Assembly: GCF_003575965.1 (NCBI RefSeq)
Contig: NZ_QWJJ01000001.1
Span: 1-64,000, forward strand
From: Pseudooceanicola sediminis
GTDB lineage: Bacteria; Pseudomonadota; Alphaproteobacteria; Rhodobacterales; Rhodobacteraceae
Direction of reading: 5' to 3'
Length of the DNA stretch: 64,000 nucleotides
Made by a program: the position numbers and the translations under genes. The notes beneath the pieces were generated by a model. That model did not search any database. It saw nothing but the letters and a program-made list of their open reading frames with translations, and was not told where the DNA came from. Positions 53,453 to 62,504 of the stretch are shown in pieces. Position 1 is the first letter of the stretch, and each line of letters starts with the position of its first letter.

Positions 53453-53594
53453 TTTGCAAAGTCGCCCTGCGGGAACGGACAACACGTGTCCCTGCCGTGG
53501 GTCAGTGAGGCGAAGTGCCGAAAATGCTGGCAGGATCAGCCCCCGGGCGATGGTGCTGCGGCCTTTTGCAAATGCCTCGTCCATTCTTTGCAAA
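53453..53594. promoter_or_regulatory. Three TTTGCAAA palindromes
   Basis: TTTGCAAA occurs at 53453-53460, 53565-53572 and 53587-53594 in the intergenic gap between the oxidoreductase and the cysteine-rich protein gene. The last two are 22 bases apart centre to centre, two helical turns. TTTGCAAA half-sites are known for short-chain acyl-CoA regulators (ScfR/PccR) of Rhodobacter, but there they are closer together. Confidence 0.4.
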
Positions 53595-53633
53595 CTGTGT
53601 ATGTTTGGGGAGGGTATGGTTGGGGGACCATTC

Positions 53634-53870
53634 ATGAAAGCGGTGACTTCGCTGATCATCGTGCTTGCTGCGGGCGGGTCCGGCGCCTGTCCCCAGAGCA
53701 CCTGGCACGTGGCGCCGACCTTTCAACAGCGTCTCGAGCAGCTGGGCGCGGGCGGCCCGATGCTGGCATCGTGCTGCAAGATCTGTCGGAAAGGCAAGGC
53801 CTGCGGAAATTCCTGCATCAGCGCATCCTATGCCTGTCACAAGGGGCCAGGTTGCGCCTGTGACGGCTGA
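53634..53870 (+). CDS. Small secreted cysteine-rich protein
   Basis: The 78-residue precursor has a hydrophobic signal (MKAVTSLIIVLAAGGSGAC) and a C-terminal domain with eight Cys: ASCCKICRKGKACGNSCISA then YACHKGPGCACDG. Cys19 near the signal end could be lipidated, though the lipobox is weak. Similar CRKGKACG...C peptides, as I recall, occur in many Rhodobacterales, some next to nuclease domains; function is unknown. The domain probably binds metal or forms several disulfides in the periplasm. A G-rich ribosome site precedes ATG 53634. Confidence 0.8.
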   Translation: MKAVTSLIIVLAAGGSGACPQSTWHVAPTFQQRLEQLGAGGPMLASCCKICRKGKACGNSCISASYACHKGPGCACDG

Positions 53871-53942
53871 CGCCTGAGGTCACGGTGCTTTCCCTTTCGG
53901 CGGAATGCCTTACTTACCTTCAGGACAATTGAAGGACACAGA

Positions 53943-55124
53943 ATGCTTCCATCGCTCTTGCGCAAGATGCACGAATTTTCGCGCCGCCTGGTGATCCGCG
54001 TCATGCTTATTGCCTTGCTGGCCGTGCTGGCCGTGGGGCTGGCCAAGCTGCTGTCGGGGCTGATCCCGGCAGAATGGGATGGCATGGTGGGCAAGGATGC
54101 GGTGGATCACATCCTGTCGATCATTGCCAACTCGATGCTGACGGTCACGACCTTTTCGCTGACGGTGATGGCCGCCGCGCACCGCAACGTCAGTTCGCAG
54201 TGGACCCCTCGGGCCCACCAGATGCTGTTGCAGGACACGACCACGCATACTGTCCTTGCCACCTTTGTCGGGGCTTATCTGTATGCGCTGCTGGCCATCA
54301 TCCTGCGTGATACGGGCATTTTCGTGCATCAGGGGCTGGCCGTCCTGTTCGGCATGACCTTGCTGGTCGTGGCGATGATCGTCGTGGCGATCATTCGCTG
54401 GATCTCGCATCTGGAGATGCTGGGCAGCCTGATCGAAACGTCGCAGCGGATCGAGGATCAGACCGCCGAAGCCTATGAAATGCGGGCGAAATTTCCGGCG
54501 CTCGGGGCGCGCATCCTGGACTTGGCGCAGGTGCCTGACAGCGCGTCGGACGTGCGGGCGCATCAGACGGGCTATGTGCAGAAGATCTACCAGGACCTGT
54601 TGCAGGACGCCGCCGAAGAGGCCGACGCGCGGATCTGGCTGCTGCGGCCGGTGGGGGGATTTGTGCACAAGGGACAGGTCCTGGCGCGGGTGGACAGTAC
54701 CGACGATGACCTTATCGAAACGGTCCGGCGCAACGTCGCCATCGGGACGCTGCGCAATTTCGAACAGGATCCGATCTTTGGCCTGATCTGCCTGTCGGAA
54801 ATCGCCGTGCGGGCATTGTCGCCGGGGGTGAACGACCCGGGCACCGCGATCGACATGATGCGCCGGATCACCCGGGTGCTGATGGATGTGAACGTCGAAA
54901 TCGACAGCAGTGGGCACGAAGTCCTGCACGACAGGCTGTTCGTGCCGGCGCTGGATCGGGCGGCCCTGGTGTTGCGCCCGATGGAGCCGATCCTGGTCGA
55001 TTGGAACCATCGCCCGGAGATGCAGGAACCGATGCACCAGACCTTCGACGCCCTGTCGCAGCACTATGATCCCGAGGTGGCAGGCGCCGCGCGTAAACTG
55101 CGCGCCGAGACATTCAACGACTGA
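53943..55124 (+). CDS. DUF2254 membrane protein
   Basis: The 393-residue protein matches the DUF2254 family, whose function is not known. Residues 1-160 contain about four membrane helices (VIRVMLIALLAVLAVGLAKLL, ANSMLTVTTFSLTVMAAAH, FVGAYLYALLAIILR and FGMTLLVVAMIVVAIIRW). The rest is cytoplasmic and includes FEQDPIFGLICLSEIAVRAL and SPGVNDPGTAIDMM, a highly conserved DUF2254 block. It is separated by 72 bases from the cysteine-rich protein gene. Confidence 0.88.
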   Translation: MLPSLLRKMHEFSRRLVIRVMLIALLAVLAVGLAKLLSGLIPAEWDGMVGKDAVDHILSIIANSMLTVTTFSLTVMAAAHRNVSSQWTPRAHQMLLQDTTTHTVLATFVGAYLYALLAIILRDTGIFVHQGLAVLFGMTLLVVAMIVVAIIRWISHLEMLGSLIETSQRIEDQTAEAYEMRAKFPALGARILDLAQVPDSASDVRAHQTGYVQKIYQDLLQDAAEEADARIWLLRPVGGFVHKGQVLARVDSTDDDLIETVRRNVAIGTLRNFEQDPIFGLICLSEIAVRALSPGVNDPGTAIDMMRRITRVLMDVNVEIDSSGHEVLHDRLFVPALDRAALVLRPMEPILVDWNHRPEMQEPMHQTFDALSQHYDPEVAGAARKLRAETFND

Positions 55125-55206
55125 AAATGGCGCGGCCAAGCGGGGCGTGCAAAAAGCAGGTTCCGCGCTTAGACACTGTTTTTTCAGTCACTTGCGCGGG
55201 CAAGAC

Positions 55207-56547
55207 CTATTCAGCGGCGTCCATCAGCGGGCGGATCTTGAGCCGGGTGAGGCGGTTGTCCTTGCGGGCGGCGACCTCGAAACGGAAGCCATGGAAGGCA
55301 AAGACCTGGCCGACGGTTGGGATCATCTGTGCTTCGTGGATGACGAGGCCCGCGATAGTGTTCGCCTCGTCATCGGGCAGCGACCATTCCATCGCCCGAT
55401 TGAGGTCGCGGATCGTCATCGCGCCGTCGACGAGATAGTTGCCATCTTCGCCCGGGCGCACGACATGATCTGCCCCGGCGGGGTCGAATTCGTCGGTGAT
55501 CTCTCCCACGATCTCCTCCAGGATATCCTCGAGCGTCAGCAGGCCCTGAAGCGATCCGTATTCATCGACCACCAGGGCGAAATGCGTGCGCATGTGCAGG
55601 AACTGGCGCATCTGTTCATCGAGCGTGGTGGTTTCGGGGACGAAGTAGGGCTTCATCATCACGTCCGTCACCTTGAACTTGTCCAGCGCGTTGGCGACGC
55701 CGCCGCCTTCGGTGCCGAGCTTGTAGATGGCGCGCAGCAGGTCCTTGGTGTGCAGGATCCCGATGATATTTTCCGGCTCGTTGCGATAAACCGGCAGGCG
55801 GGTGTGGTTGGATTTCATGCATTGCGACAGGATGTCGGCGGGGGCATCGGTGGCGTTGATCATTTCGATCTGGCTACGATGCAGCATGATTTCTTCGACA
55901 GCGCGGTCACTTAGGTCAAGCGCGCCGAGGATGCGGTCACGATCTTCCTTTTCCACGACGCCTTCGGAATGGCCCAGTTGCAGGGCGCCGGCGATCTCTT
56001 CGCGCACCGCGAGGATCTGGCTGTCGGGGTCGGTGCGCACGCCGAACAGACGCAGCACAAGGCGCACCAGAAGGCGCACGGCACTGACCACGGGCGAGGC
56101 AATGGCGATGATGAACGCGATGGGGGCGGCGACGCGGGCGGCCGCGACCTCGGCGTTGGTGATGGCGTAGGTCTTGGGCAGCACCTCGGCAAAGATGAGC
56201 ACCAGAAGGGTCATCACCAGAGTGGCCAGCGCCACACCGCCATCCCCGAAAACCCCGGTGAACAGCGAGGTTGCCAGCGAGGTTGCGAGGATGTTGACGA
56301 GGTTGTTTCCCAGTAGAACGGATCCGATAAGTCGTTCATTATCCTCGGTAATTTTCAACGCCCGCTCGGCCCCGCTGGAGCCTTTGTCGGCAATCGAGCG
56401 CAGTTTGCCGCGCGAGGCGGCCGTCAGGGCGGTTTCGGAGCCGGAGAAGAAGGCGGAGAACACCAGCAGCAGCAGGATCCCCGCTGCGGTGAGCCAGAAG
56501 GCGGTGTCCATCGTGCCGGTTTCGACAAGTGCTGTCGCGCTGTCCAT
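55207..56547 (-). CDS. CorC/HlyC family transporter-associated protein
   Basis: The 446-residue protein has an N-terminal DUF21 membrane domain (FWLTAAGILLLLVFSAFFSGSETALT), a tandem CBS pair in the middle (IEMINATDAPADILSQC to FALVVDEYGSLQGLLT), and the CorC_HlyC C-terminal domain (DGAMTIRDLNRAMEW). These proteins are linked to divalent-metal (Mg/Co) efflux or homeostasis. The ATG at 56547 is well behind an AGAGGA site; a longer frame to 56760 would include the repeat region and is rejected. Confidence 0.93.
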   Translation of the reverse strand: MDSATALVETGTMDTAFWLTAAGILLLLVFSAFFSGSETALTAASRGKLRSIADKGSSGAERALKITEDNERLIGSVLLGNNLVNILATSLATSLFTGVFGDGGVALATLVMTLLVLIFAEVLPKTYAITNAEVAAARVAAPIAFIIAIASPVVSAVRLLVRLVLRLFGVRTDPDSQILAVREEIAGALQLGHSEGVVEKEDRDRILGALDLSDRAVEEIMLHRSQIEMINATDAPADILSQCMKSNHTRLPVYRNEPENIIGILHTKDLLRAIYKLGTEGGGVANALDKFKVTDVMMKPYFVPETTTLDEQMRQFLHMRTHFALVVDEYGSLQGLLTLEDILEEIVGEITDEFDPAGADHVVRPGEDGNYLVDGAMTIRDLNRAMEWSLPDDEANTIAGLVIHEAQMIPTVGQVFAFHGFRFEVAARKDNRLTRLKIRPLMDAAE

Positions 56548-57076
56548 GAAAGGTCCTCTTTGTTGAAAGGGGTTATGGGCATAGCGGGGCGATGGTTCAA
56601 GTGGTGGTGAAACGACCAGGGCGGCGGGCGCGAAAATGCCGGCAGATCGCATCGGTTTCAACGTCGGTATCTGAACGGTATCTGAGCGGTGCCGGAGACG
56701 GTCAAGGCGATGGGAGGAGGGCGGCGCGGGCTTGGCGTGAGGCGATGAGGAGGCGGGCACAATGCGGGCGTTTGCACCTGGTCATGGCTGCGCGCGGGGG
56801 CGTTTGGTTCCGGATCTTGTCGGCTGGCGGAAAAGTGCACCGCCCGGCCTTGCCCGACGGGCGGGGCAGGTTGGTTGCCCGGGGACCGGAGCCTTTGCAA
56901 GGCGGCATCGGCAGGTTGATCATGGGCGCGGGATCGCGGCCATGATCGGGGTCGGAGAAGACCCCCGACCCCGTAGCAGATCGGAGGCTTGGCAGATCGG
57001 AGGGCCAGCCGAGCAGAGGCCCAGCCGATCAATGAAGCGGCGGGGCAGAGGCGTGACGGGGCGGAAGCGTCGCGCG
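56548..57076. other. Intergenic region between the CorC/HlyC and xerD genes
   Basis: A 529-base region. It holds copy 3 of the 11-bp-periodic repeat (56665-56697) and a GC hairpin, CGGGGTCGG / CCGACCCCG, at about 56947-56972 without a T tract. No gene is supported. Confidence 0.5.
56665..56697 (+). repeat. 11-bp-periodic repeat element, copy 3
   Basis: Reads CGGTATCTGAA, CGGTATCTGAG, CGGTGCCGGAG, with ACGT before it as in copies 1 and 2 (CAACGT versus GAACGT). The lead is less similar (AGATCGCATCGGTTTCAACGT) and the fourth unit is degenerate. It is an eroded member of the family. Confidence 0.75.
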
Positions 57077-58084
57077 TCAGCCGGGTTTGCGGTTCAGGGG
57101 ATGGTGATCCTCGACCAGATCGCGCAGGCGCTCCTCGACCACGTGGGTATAGATTTCGGTGGTGGCGAGGTCTGCGTGCCCCAGCAGCGTCTGGATGGCC
57201 CGCAGGTCGGCGCCGTTTTCCAGCAGATGCGTGGCAAAGGCATGGCGCAGGCGGTGCGGCGTGACCTTGTCGGGTGAAACGCCAGCCGCGACGGCCATTT
57301 CCTTGATCAGCAGGTAGAAGCGGTGGCGCGTCAGGTGGCCATCGCGCGACCGGGACGGAAAGAGAAAGCGCGAGGCAGGCTTGCCCTTGGCCTTGTCCAG
57401 CGCCTCGGCGGCATCGCGGGCAGAGAGCCAGGCCTGCATCGCGTCCTTGGCATGATCGGAAAGGGGCACAAGGCGTTCCTTGTCGCCCTTGCCCTTGATC
57501 AGCAGCATGTCGGGCGCACCGCGCACGGCGGCCACCGGCAGGGTCACCAGTTCGCTGACGCGCATACCGGTGGCATAGAGCAGTTCCATCAGGCAGGTAT
57601 TGCGCAGCTGATCGCGCGATGACCGGCCCTGGCTGCGTGCGGCCGCGAGAAGGGCGTCGACCTCGGCCACGGACAGGGTCTTTGGCAGACTGCGGGCGCG
57701 ACCGGGGCCGCGGATCTGGATCGCGGGATTATCGGTGCGCCAGCCCTCGTCGAAGGCAAAGCGGTAGAGCTGGCGAATGGCCGACAGGCGCCGGGCCCGG
57801 GTCGCCTTGGAAAAGCCCTGTGCATCGCAGTGGATCAGGTAATTTTCGACATCGGTACGCGACAGCGTCTGCCAGTCCAGGCCGTGCCCGGTGATCCAGC
57901 CCTGCACATCCTTGAGGTCGCGCCCATAGGCCAGCAGGGTGTTGCGTGCGGCCCCGGCCTCGGCCGCCTGCGCTTCGAGGAACGCCGAAATCCAGCGGTG
58001 ATCCGGGGCACCGTCTGGGGCAGTGTCTGGGGCAATGTCTGTGGTACTGGTCGCGGCGGTCGCGTCGTTGGGGGGGCGGGCCAT
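57077..58084 (-). CDS. xerD: Tyrosine recombinase XerD
   Basis: XerD works with XerC to resolve chromosome dimers at dif. The 335-residue protein has the N-terminal SAM-like core-binding domain (FLEAQAAEAGAARNTLLAYGRDL) and the catalytic set: Arg in YATGMRVSELVTL, Lys in KGKGDKERLVPL, His-x-x-Arg in TPHRLRHAFATHLLENGAD, His in LLGHADLATT, and Tyr in TEIYTHV. The N-terminus has a Thr/Asp/Pro-rich lead of about 25 residues. ATG 58084 is preferred to the TTG at 58093, which overlaps the upstream gene's stop. It could be a paralogous Xer, but neighbours and length fit XerD. Confidence 0.93.
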   Translation of the reverse strand: MARPPNDATAATSTTDIAPDTAPDGAPDHRWISAFLEAQAAEAGAARNTLLAYGRDLKDVQGWITGHGLDWQTLSRTDVENYLIHCDAQGFSKATRARRLSAIRQLYRFAFDEGWRTDNPAIQIRGPGRARSLPKTLSVAEVDALLAAARSQGRSSRDQLRNTCLMELLYATGMRVSELVTLPVAAVRGAPDMLLIKGKGDKERLVPLSDHAKDAMQAWLSARDAAEALDKAKGKPASRFLFPSRSRDGHLTRHRFYLLIKEMAVAAGVSPDKVTPHRLRHAFATHLLENGADLRAIQTLLGHADLATTEIYTHVVEERLRDLVEDHHPLNRKPG

Positions 58085-58089
58085 TGCGA

Positions 58090-59925
58090 TCAACCCCGCC
58101 GTTCGAGCAGGAGCAGTTGCAGCGCGGCGCGACGGGCCGTGTCCTCCAACCCGACAGCGCGGAAGGTGGCCAAGGCATCGGCGGCGTCTTTCATTTCGCC
58201 CGTCATGGCCGAGGCGTAGAGCCGCATGGCACCCAGGATCGCCTCGCCCAGCTGGCCATTGTCGAGCTGACTTTGCAAACGTTGCGGCGGGCGGGCCGAC
58301 TTTGCAAACCCGGCGGCAACGATACGCGAAGCGGCGTTATAGGGCGGCGCGCGGTCGGGCTGTCCCGACGCCAGCGCGATCAGGAAGGCTTCGGTGCTGT
58401 CGCGCGGCGTAAGGGCGCGCACGTTCGCCTCGTACCCCGGACCCAGCAGCGTGACGGTCAGGGCGATGCGCCCCACGGGGCCGGGTGTGTCGGCGTAGGC
58501 GGCAAGGGCGGGCGCGTACAGGCGGGCAAAGGGCGCTTCGAGTTCGGCGGCGACCATCGCCTGCCAGGCGGCGGGAAGGGTGGCCAGCACGGCGCTGCGA
58601 TCCGGGCGGGCGGCGGTGATGGCGCGGTCGAAGGCCTGCACCGCCTGCACCCTGTCCCAGATCCCGCCAGAGGCCGAGGGGCGGCCATCGGTATAGACCC
58701 CGAGCAGGTGGTTTTCGGGCAGCGCGCCGGTGTGGGCCAGGCGTTCGGCCGCCTCGAGCTCGGCCTTCCAGCCGGTCAGGCCGCGCAGGTCCGATACGGC
58801 ATAGGCGCGTGGCAGGGCGGCGGTCGACAGCGGTTCGCCAATCGCCTCGGCCAGCCGGAAATACAGCGGCGACATGGTGGCGGGGGGCGGCAGGCGCACG
58901 GCGTCATCATCCAGGTCGGCGTTGAGAAACCGCGTCAGCAGGCGTTCCTGGGCAGGGTCGAAGGCCCCGAGCGCGCGGGTGGTGTCGAGGATCAGCGCGG
59001 CGGTGTCCCATTGCCCCTCGCGCGCGAGGCAGAAGATGCGCGCGGCCTGGTCGGGGGCGAGGCGCGGATCGCTGACCATCTGGCGGCAGGCCTCGGTTTC
59101 GGTGCCCGCCAGCAGCGACAGGTCGAACCAGCTGGCGAACAGCGCCGGATCGCGGGTGGGGCCTGCGCGTTCGACAAGCGCCAGCGCCGGATCGACGGCG
59201 CCGAGGTCGCGCAGCTTGGCCAGCCGGGCCAGCAGCATCGGGTCGCCGTCGCCGGGGGACATGGGCGGGTCTGCCTCGGCCAGCAGCAGGGTATAGAGCA
59301 GGGATTGCATCGCGGGCAGTTCCGAAACGTCGAGCGCGCGGATCAGTCGGATCACATCGGCGCTGCGCGATGCCTGCCAGAGCGAGGCGGGCAGACCGGT
59401 GACGCCGGCGGGCAACAGCCCGACCGCGCCAACCTGCTGGGCATCGAGGGGTTGCGAGCTGACGACGGGAATATCGGCGCGGTCGCTGACCGGCGGCTCG
59501 TTGCGCGCGAAGGGGTGCGTGCCGGGCGCGGGCATGGTCAATCCGGCGGCGGTGCCGGGCAGGGTGATCGGGGCAGGGGGCGTGCCCGAGGCAGCCGCAG
59601 GGGGCGTGCCGGGCGCAGTGACGCCGCTGGCGGGCAGGCTGTTGAGCCAGTCGATTGCCGACATCGGGGTGTTCTGCGGGCTGTTCGGCGCGCGGGTGGC
59701 GCGTGTTCGGTCGTTGTCGCGAAACGACGCCGGTTCGGCGATGGCGGGGTGGATCAGGGGCGCCCCGGTCAACACAAGACAGAGGATGAGGCCGGCGGCG
59801 GGCAGTGCCCGAGCCTTGCCGCGGGTCCTGTGATGCGTTGGGAACATGCGGCGCACGTCCGAGGGCCGCAGGGCCTGCGCCGCCGGTCCGAACGTCAGAT
59901 CATCTGGCCCTGCGTCATTGGACAT
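58090..59925 (-). CDS. Secreted or periplasmic helical-repeat-like protein of unknown function
   Basis: The 611-residue protein has a membrane/signal segment near residue 45 (LPAAGLILCLVLTGAPLIHPAIA), a Pro/Ala/Thr-rich linker, and then a long Leu/Ala-rich helical region with DPALALVERAGPTRDPALFASW and TGWKAELEAAERLAHTG, which reads like tetratricopeptide-type helical repeats. No family is certain. It overlaps by 11 bases with an upstream 49-residue membrane gene and ends 5 bases before xerD, so the three genes are probably one transcript. The start is ATG 59925, or 59847 which begins nearer the signal. Confidence 0.8.
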   Translation of the reverse strand: MSNDAGPDDLTFGPAAQALRPSDVRRMFPTHHRTRGKARALPAAGLILCLVLTGAPLIHPAIAEPASFRDNDRTRATRAPNSPQNTPMSAIDWLNSLPASGVTAPGTPPAAASGTPPAPITLPGTAAGLTMPAPGTHPFARNEPPVSDRADIPVVSSQPLDAQQVGAVGLLPAGVTGLPASLWQASRSADVIRLIRALDVSELPAMQSLLYTLLLAEADPPMSPGDGDPMLLARLAKLRDLGAVDPALALVERAGPTRDPALFASWFDLSLLAGTETEACRQMVSDPRLAPDQAARIFCLAREGQWDTAALILDTTRALGAFDPAQERLLTRFLNADLDDDAVRLPPPATMSPLYFRLAEAIGEPLSTAALPRAYAVSDLRGLTGWKAELEAAERLAHTGALPENHLLGVYTDGRPSASGGIWDRVQAVQAFDRAITAARPDRSAVLATLPAAWQAMVAAELEAPFARLYAPALAAYADTPGPVGRIALTVTLLGPGYEANVRALTPRDSTEAFLIALASGQPDRAPPYNAASRIVAAGFAKSARPPQRLQSQLDNGQLGEAILGAMRLYASAMTGEMKDAADALATFRAVGLEDTARRAALQLLLLERRG

Positions 59926-60064
59926 CCAGCACCACGGGGGTTCGCATCTCTTGCACGGGGGGCGAAAAATCCGCGCCCAGCCAGGGTCCGACATAGGCAT
60001 AGGCCACGAGGGCGATTCCCCCGAGGATAGCCAGATAAACCAGCCACTTGATAATGCGCAGCAT
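59915..60064 (-). CDS. Small single-helix membrane protein
   Basis: The 49-residue frame from ATG 60064 begins MLRIIKWLVYLAILGGIALVAYAYVGPWLG, one membrane helix, and ends in a short soluble tail MRTPVVLDVQ. It overlaps the next gene by 11 bases (ATGTCCAATGA), so the two are translationally coupled. It is divergent from aroK. Function is unknown. Confidence 0.75.
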   Translation of the reverse strand: MLRIIKWLVYLAILGGIALVAYAYVGPWLGADFSPPVQEMRTPVVLDVQ

Positions 60065-60186
60065 AAAGTTCGTGCCCCATAGGTTTGTTCTTTTGACCAA
60101 CTTATAACTGGCCTTTTTCGCAAGATCACGTCATTCAGGCCCGAAATCCGTGAAAAGGCAGGGCAGCGCCGACAGGCGCGATCGTG

Positions 60187-60732
60187 ATGAGCTGGAAACT
60201 GAACAAAACTGTCGTCATGGTCGGCATGATGGGCGCGGGAAAGACCGCCGTGGGCAAGGCGCTGGCACAGCTGCTGGGCGTGGACTTTCGTGATTCGGAT
60301 GCCGAGATCGAACTGGCGGCGAACATGAGCATCGGTGAAATCTTTACCCGCGACGGAGAGAGCTTTTTCCGCGCCCGCGAATCCCAGGTGATCGCGCGAA
60401 TGCTGGACGAGGCGCCCTGCGTGCTGTCGACCGGCGGGGGCGCCTTCATGAGCGCGGCGAACCGCGCACTGATCACCGAGCGGGGTGTCTCGCTGTGGCT
60501 GAATGCCGATCTGGATCTGCTGTGGAGCCGGGTGAAACACCGGGATTCGCGCCCCCTGCTGAAAACACCGAACCCCCGCGCGACGCTGCGTGGACTGTAC
60601 GAGGCACGCGTGCCGATCTATGCAGAGGCGGATCTGGAGGTGCGCTCCGAGCCGGGGTACAGCGTGGCGGACATGGCGCAGCACGTGGTTCGCGCGCTGA
60701 TGCAGCGCCCGGATGTACTGGAGGCCACATGA
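60187..60732 (+). CDS. aroK: Shikimate kinase
   Basis: AroK phosphorylates shikimate in aromatic amino acid biosynthesis. The 181-residue protein has Walker A VGMMGAGKTAVGKAL, DFRDSDAEIE for substrate and Mg, FFRARESQVI, VLSTGGGAFM and the lid RPLLKT. The start is ATG 60187 (a GTG lies one codon earlier). The stop overlaps the aroB start in ATGA. Confidence 0.96.
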   Translation: MSWKLNKTVVMVGMMGAGKTAVGKALAQLLGVDFRDSDAEIELAANMSIGEIFTRDGESFFRARESQVIARMLDEAPCVLSTGGGAFMSAANRALITERGVSLWLNADLDLLWSRVKHRDSRPLLKTPNPRATLRGLYEARVPIYAEADLEVRSEPGYSVADMAQHVVRALMQRPDVLEAT

Positions 60733-61853
60733 TGCGGGAATTGCAGGAAAAATTGCGGGTCGAGCTGGGCGAGCGCGGCTATGAGATCCTGATCGGGCCG
60801 GGGCTGCTGGCCGAGGCAGGGGCGCATATCGCGCCGCTGCTGCGGCGGCCCCGCGTGGCGGTGCTGACGGACGAGACGGTGGCGGCGCTGCATCTTGAGA
60901 CGCTGCGTGCCGGGCTGGCTGAGGCGGGCATCGACATGGTGTCGCTGGCGCTGCCGGCGGGCGAGTCCACCAAGAGCTGGCCGCAGTTTACCCGCGCGGT
61001 CGAATGGCTGCTGGACCAGAAGGTCGAGCGGAGCGACGTGGTGGTCGCGCTTGGCGGCGGGGTGATCGGCGACCTGGCAGGTTTTGCGGCGGCGGTTCTG
61101 CGGCGCGGCGTGCGTTTCGTGCAGATTCCGACCAGCCTGCTGGCGCAGGTCGACAGCTCGGTCGGGGGCAAGACAGGCATCAACGCCCCGCAGGGCAAGA
61201 ACCTGATCGGGGCGTTTCATCAGCCCAGCCTGGTGCTGGCCGATACGGCGGTGCTGGGCACGCTGGCGCCGCGCGATTTCCTGGCGGGCTATGGCGAAGT
61301 GGTCAAATACGGTCTGCTGGGCGATGCCGCATTCTTTGACTGGCTGGAGCGCATGGGCCCGGCGCTGGCGGCGGGCGACATGGCGGCGCGGGTCGCGGCG
61401 GTGAAACGGTCGTGCCAGATGAAGGCCGAGATCGTGGCGCGTGACGAAACCGAACAGGGCGACCGCGCGCTGTTGAACCTGGGCCATACCTTTGGTCATG
61501 CGCTGGAGGCCGCGACGGGATATTCCGACCGGCTGCTGCATGGTGAAGGGGTGGCGATCGGCTGTGCGCTGGCGTTCGAGTTGTCGGCAAAGCTGGGCCT
61601 GTGCGCGCAGGAAGACCCCAGCCGGGTGCGCGCCCACCTGCGCGACATGGGCATGAAGGTTGACCTGCGCGACATTTCCGGCCCCCTGCCGGATGCCGAC
61701 GGCCTGCTGGTGTTGATGGCGCAGGACAAGAAGGTGGTGGACGGGGCGCTGCGGTTCATCCTGGCGCGCGGCATCGGGACGGCCTTCGTCACCGCCGATG
61801 TGCCACAGGAGGCAGTGCGCGCGCTGCTGCAAGAGGCGCTGCGGGACCGCTGA
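60729..61853 (+). CDS. aroB: 3-dehydroquinate synthase
   Basis: AroB converts DAHP to 3-dehydroquinate using NAD and zinc, the second step of the shikimate pathway. The 374-residue protein has VALGGGVIGDLAGFAAA, IPTSLLAQVDSSVGGKTGIN, GYGEVVKYGLL, and the zinc ligands in NLGHTFGHALE. The start ATG 60729 (or the next ATG at 60732) overlaps the aroK stop, so the two shikimate genes are coupled. Confidence 0.97.
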   Translation: MMRELQEKLRVELGERGYEILIGPGLLAEAGAHIAPLLRRPRVAVLTDETVAALHLETLRAGLAEAGIDMVSLALPAGESTKSWPQFTRAVEWLLDQKVERSDVVVALGGGVIGDLAGFAAAVLRRGVRFVQIPTSLLAQVDSSVGGKTGINAPQGKNLIGAFHQPSLVLADTAVLGTLAPRDFLAGYGEVVKYGLLGDAAFFDWLERMGPALAAGDMAARVAAVKRSCQMKAEIVARDETEQGDRALLNLGHTFGHALEAATGYSDRLLHGEGVAIGCALAFELSAKLGLCAQEDPSRVRAHLRDMGMKVDLRDISGPLPDADGLLVLMAQDKKVVDGALRFILARGIGTAFVTADVPQEAVRALLQEALRDR

Positions 61854-61940
61854 GCGGAGCTTGCATTTCGCGGCGCTGCTCTTGCATTTCCGGACGCGGG
61901 GGGGTGTTATCGCGGCGTAGTCACGTCGAGGATACCCGCG

Positions 61941-62456
61941 ATGATCACGCCTGCCTATTGCCTGACGATGGCGCGCTACAACGCCTGGCAGAACCGCGCG
62001 ATGCAGCGGGCCATGGAGACGTTGAGCACCGAGGATCTGACGCGGGATCGCGGCGCGTTCTTCGGGTCGATCCTGGGCACGGTGAACCATATCCTGTGGG
62101 CGGATCAGACCTGGCTGTCGCGGCTGAGCGATATGCCAAAGCCGCAGGGCGGCATCCCGGAGAGCCCGAATATCTGTCCGACCCTGCCGGTGTGGTCTGC
62201 CGAGAGGTTTCGCATGGACGGGCGGTTCATCCTGTGGGCCGAGGCGCTGCGCGCACTTGATCTGACGGGTGATTTGTCTTGGTATTCCGGGGTGTTGAAG
62301 GGCGATGTCAAGATGCCTGTGGCGCGGGTTGTGGTGCATGTCTTCAATCATCAGACGCATCATCGCGGGCAAGTGCACGCCATGTTGACCGCCGCAGGGG
62401 CCACACCCGATGCAACGGACCTTTTTGCCATGCCAGATGCGGGGCCATGGCCGTGA
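61941..62456 (+). CDS. DinB family protein
   Basis: The 171-residue protein has the DinB four-helix fold. The three-His metal site is in LGTVNHILWADQTWLSRL and VVHVFNHQTHHRGQVHAML. DinB-fold proteins include thiol-dependent transferases and proteins of unknown role. It is a separate gene 87 bases after aroB and 48 bases before the reductase gene. The function is not predictable. Confidence 0.9.
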   Translation: MITPAYCLTMARYNAWQNRAMQRAMETLSTEDLTRDRGAFFGSILGTVNHILWADQTWLSRLSDMPKPQGGIPESPNICPTLPVWSAERFRMDGRFILWAEALRALDLTGDLSWYSGVLKGDVKMPVARVVVHVFNHQTHHRGQVHAMLTAAGATPDATDLFAMPDAGPWP

Positions 62457-62504
62457 CCTCTACATGAGGTTTGCGGCGCAAGAAATTGAAATATCGGAGG
62501 AAAC

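Noticed and set aside
58272-58308. Two TTTGCAAA motifs
   Set aside because: They are inside the coding sequence of the helical-repeat-like protein; one encodes part of the FAK segment and no promoter is expected there.
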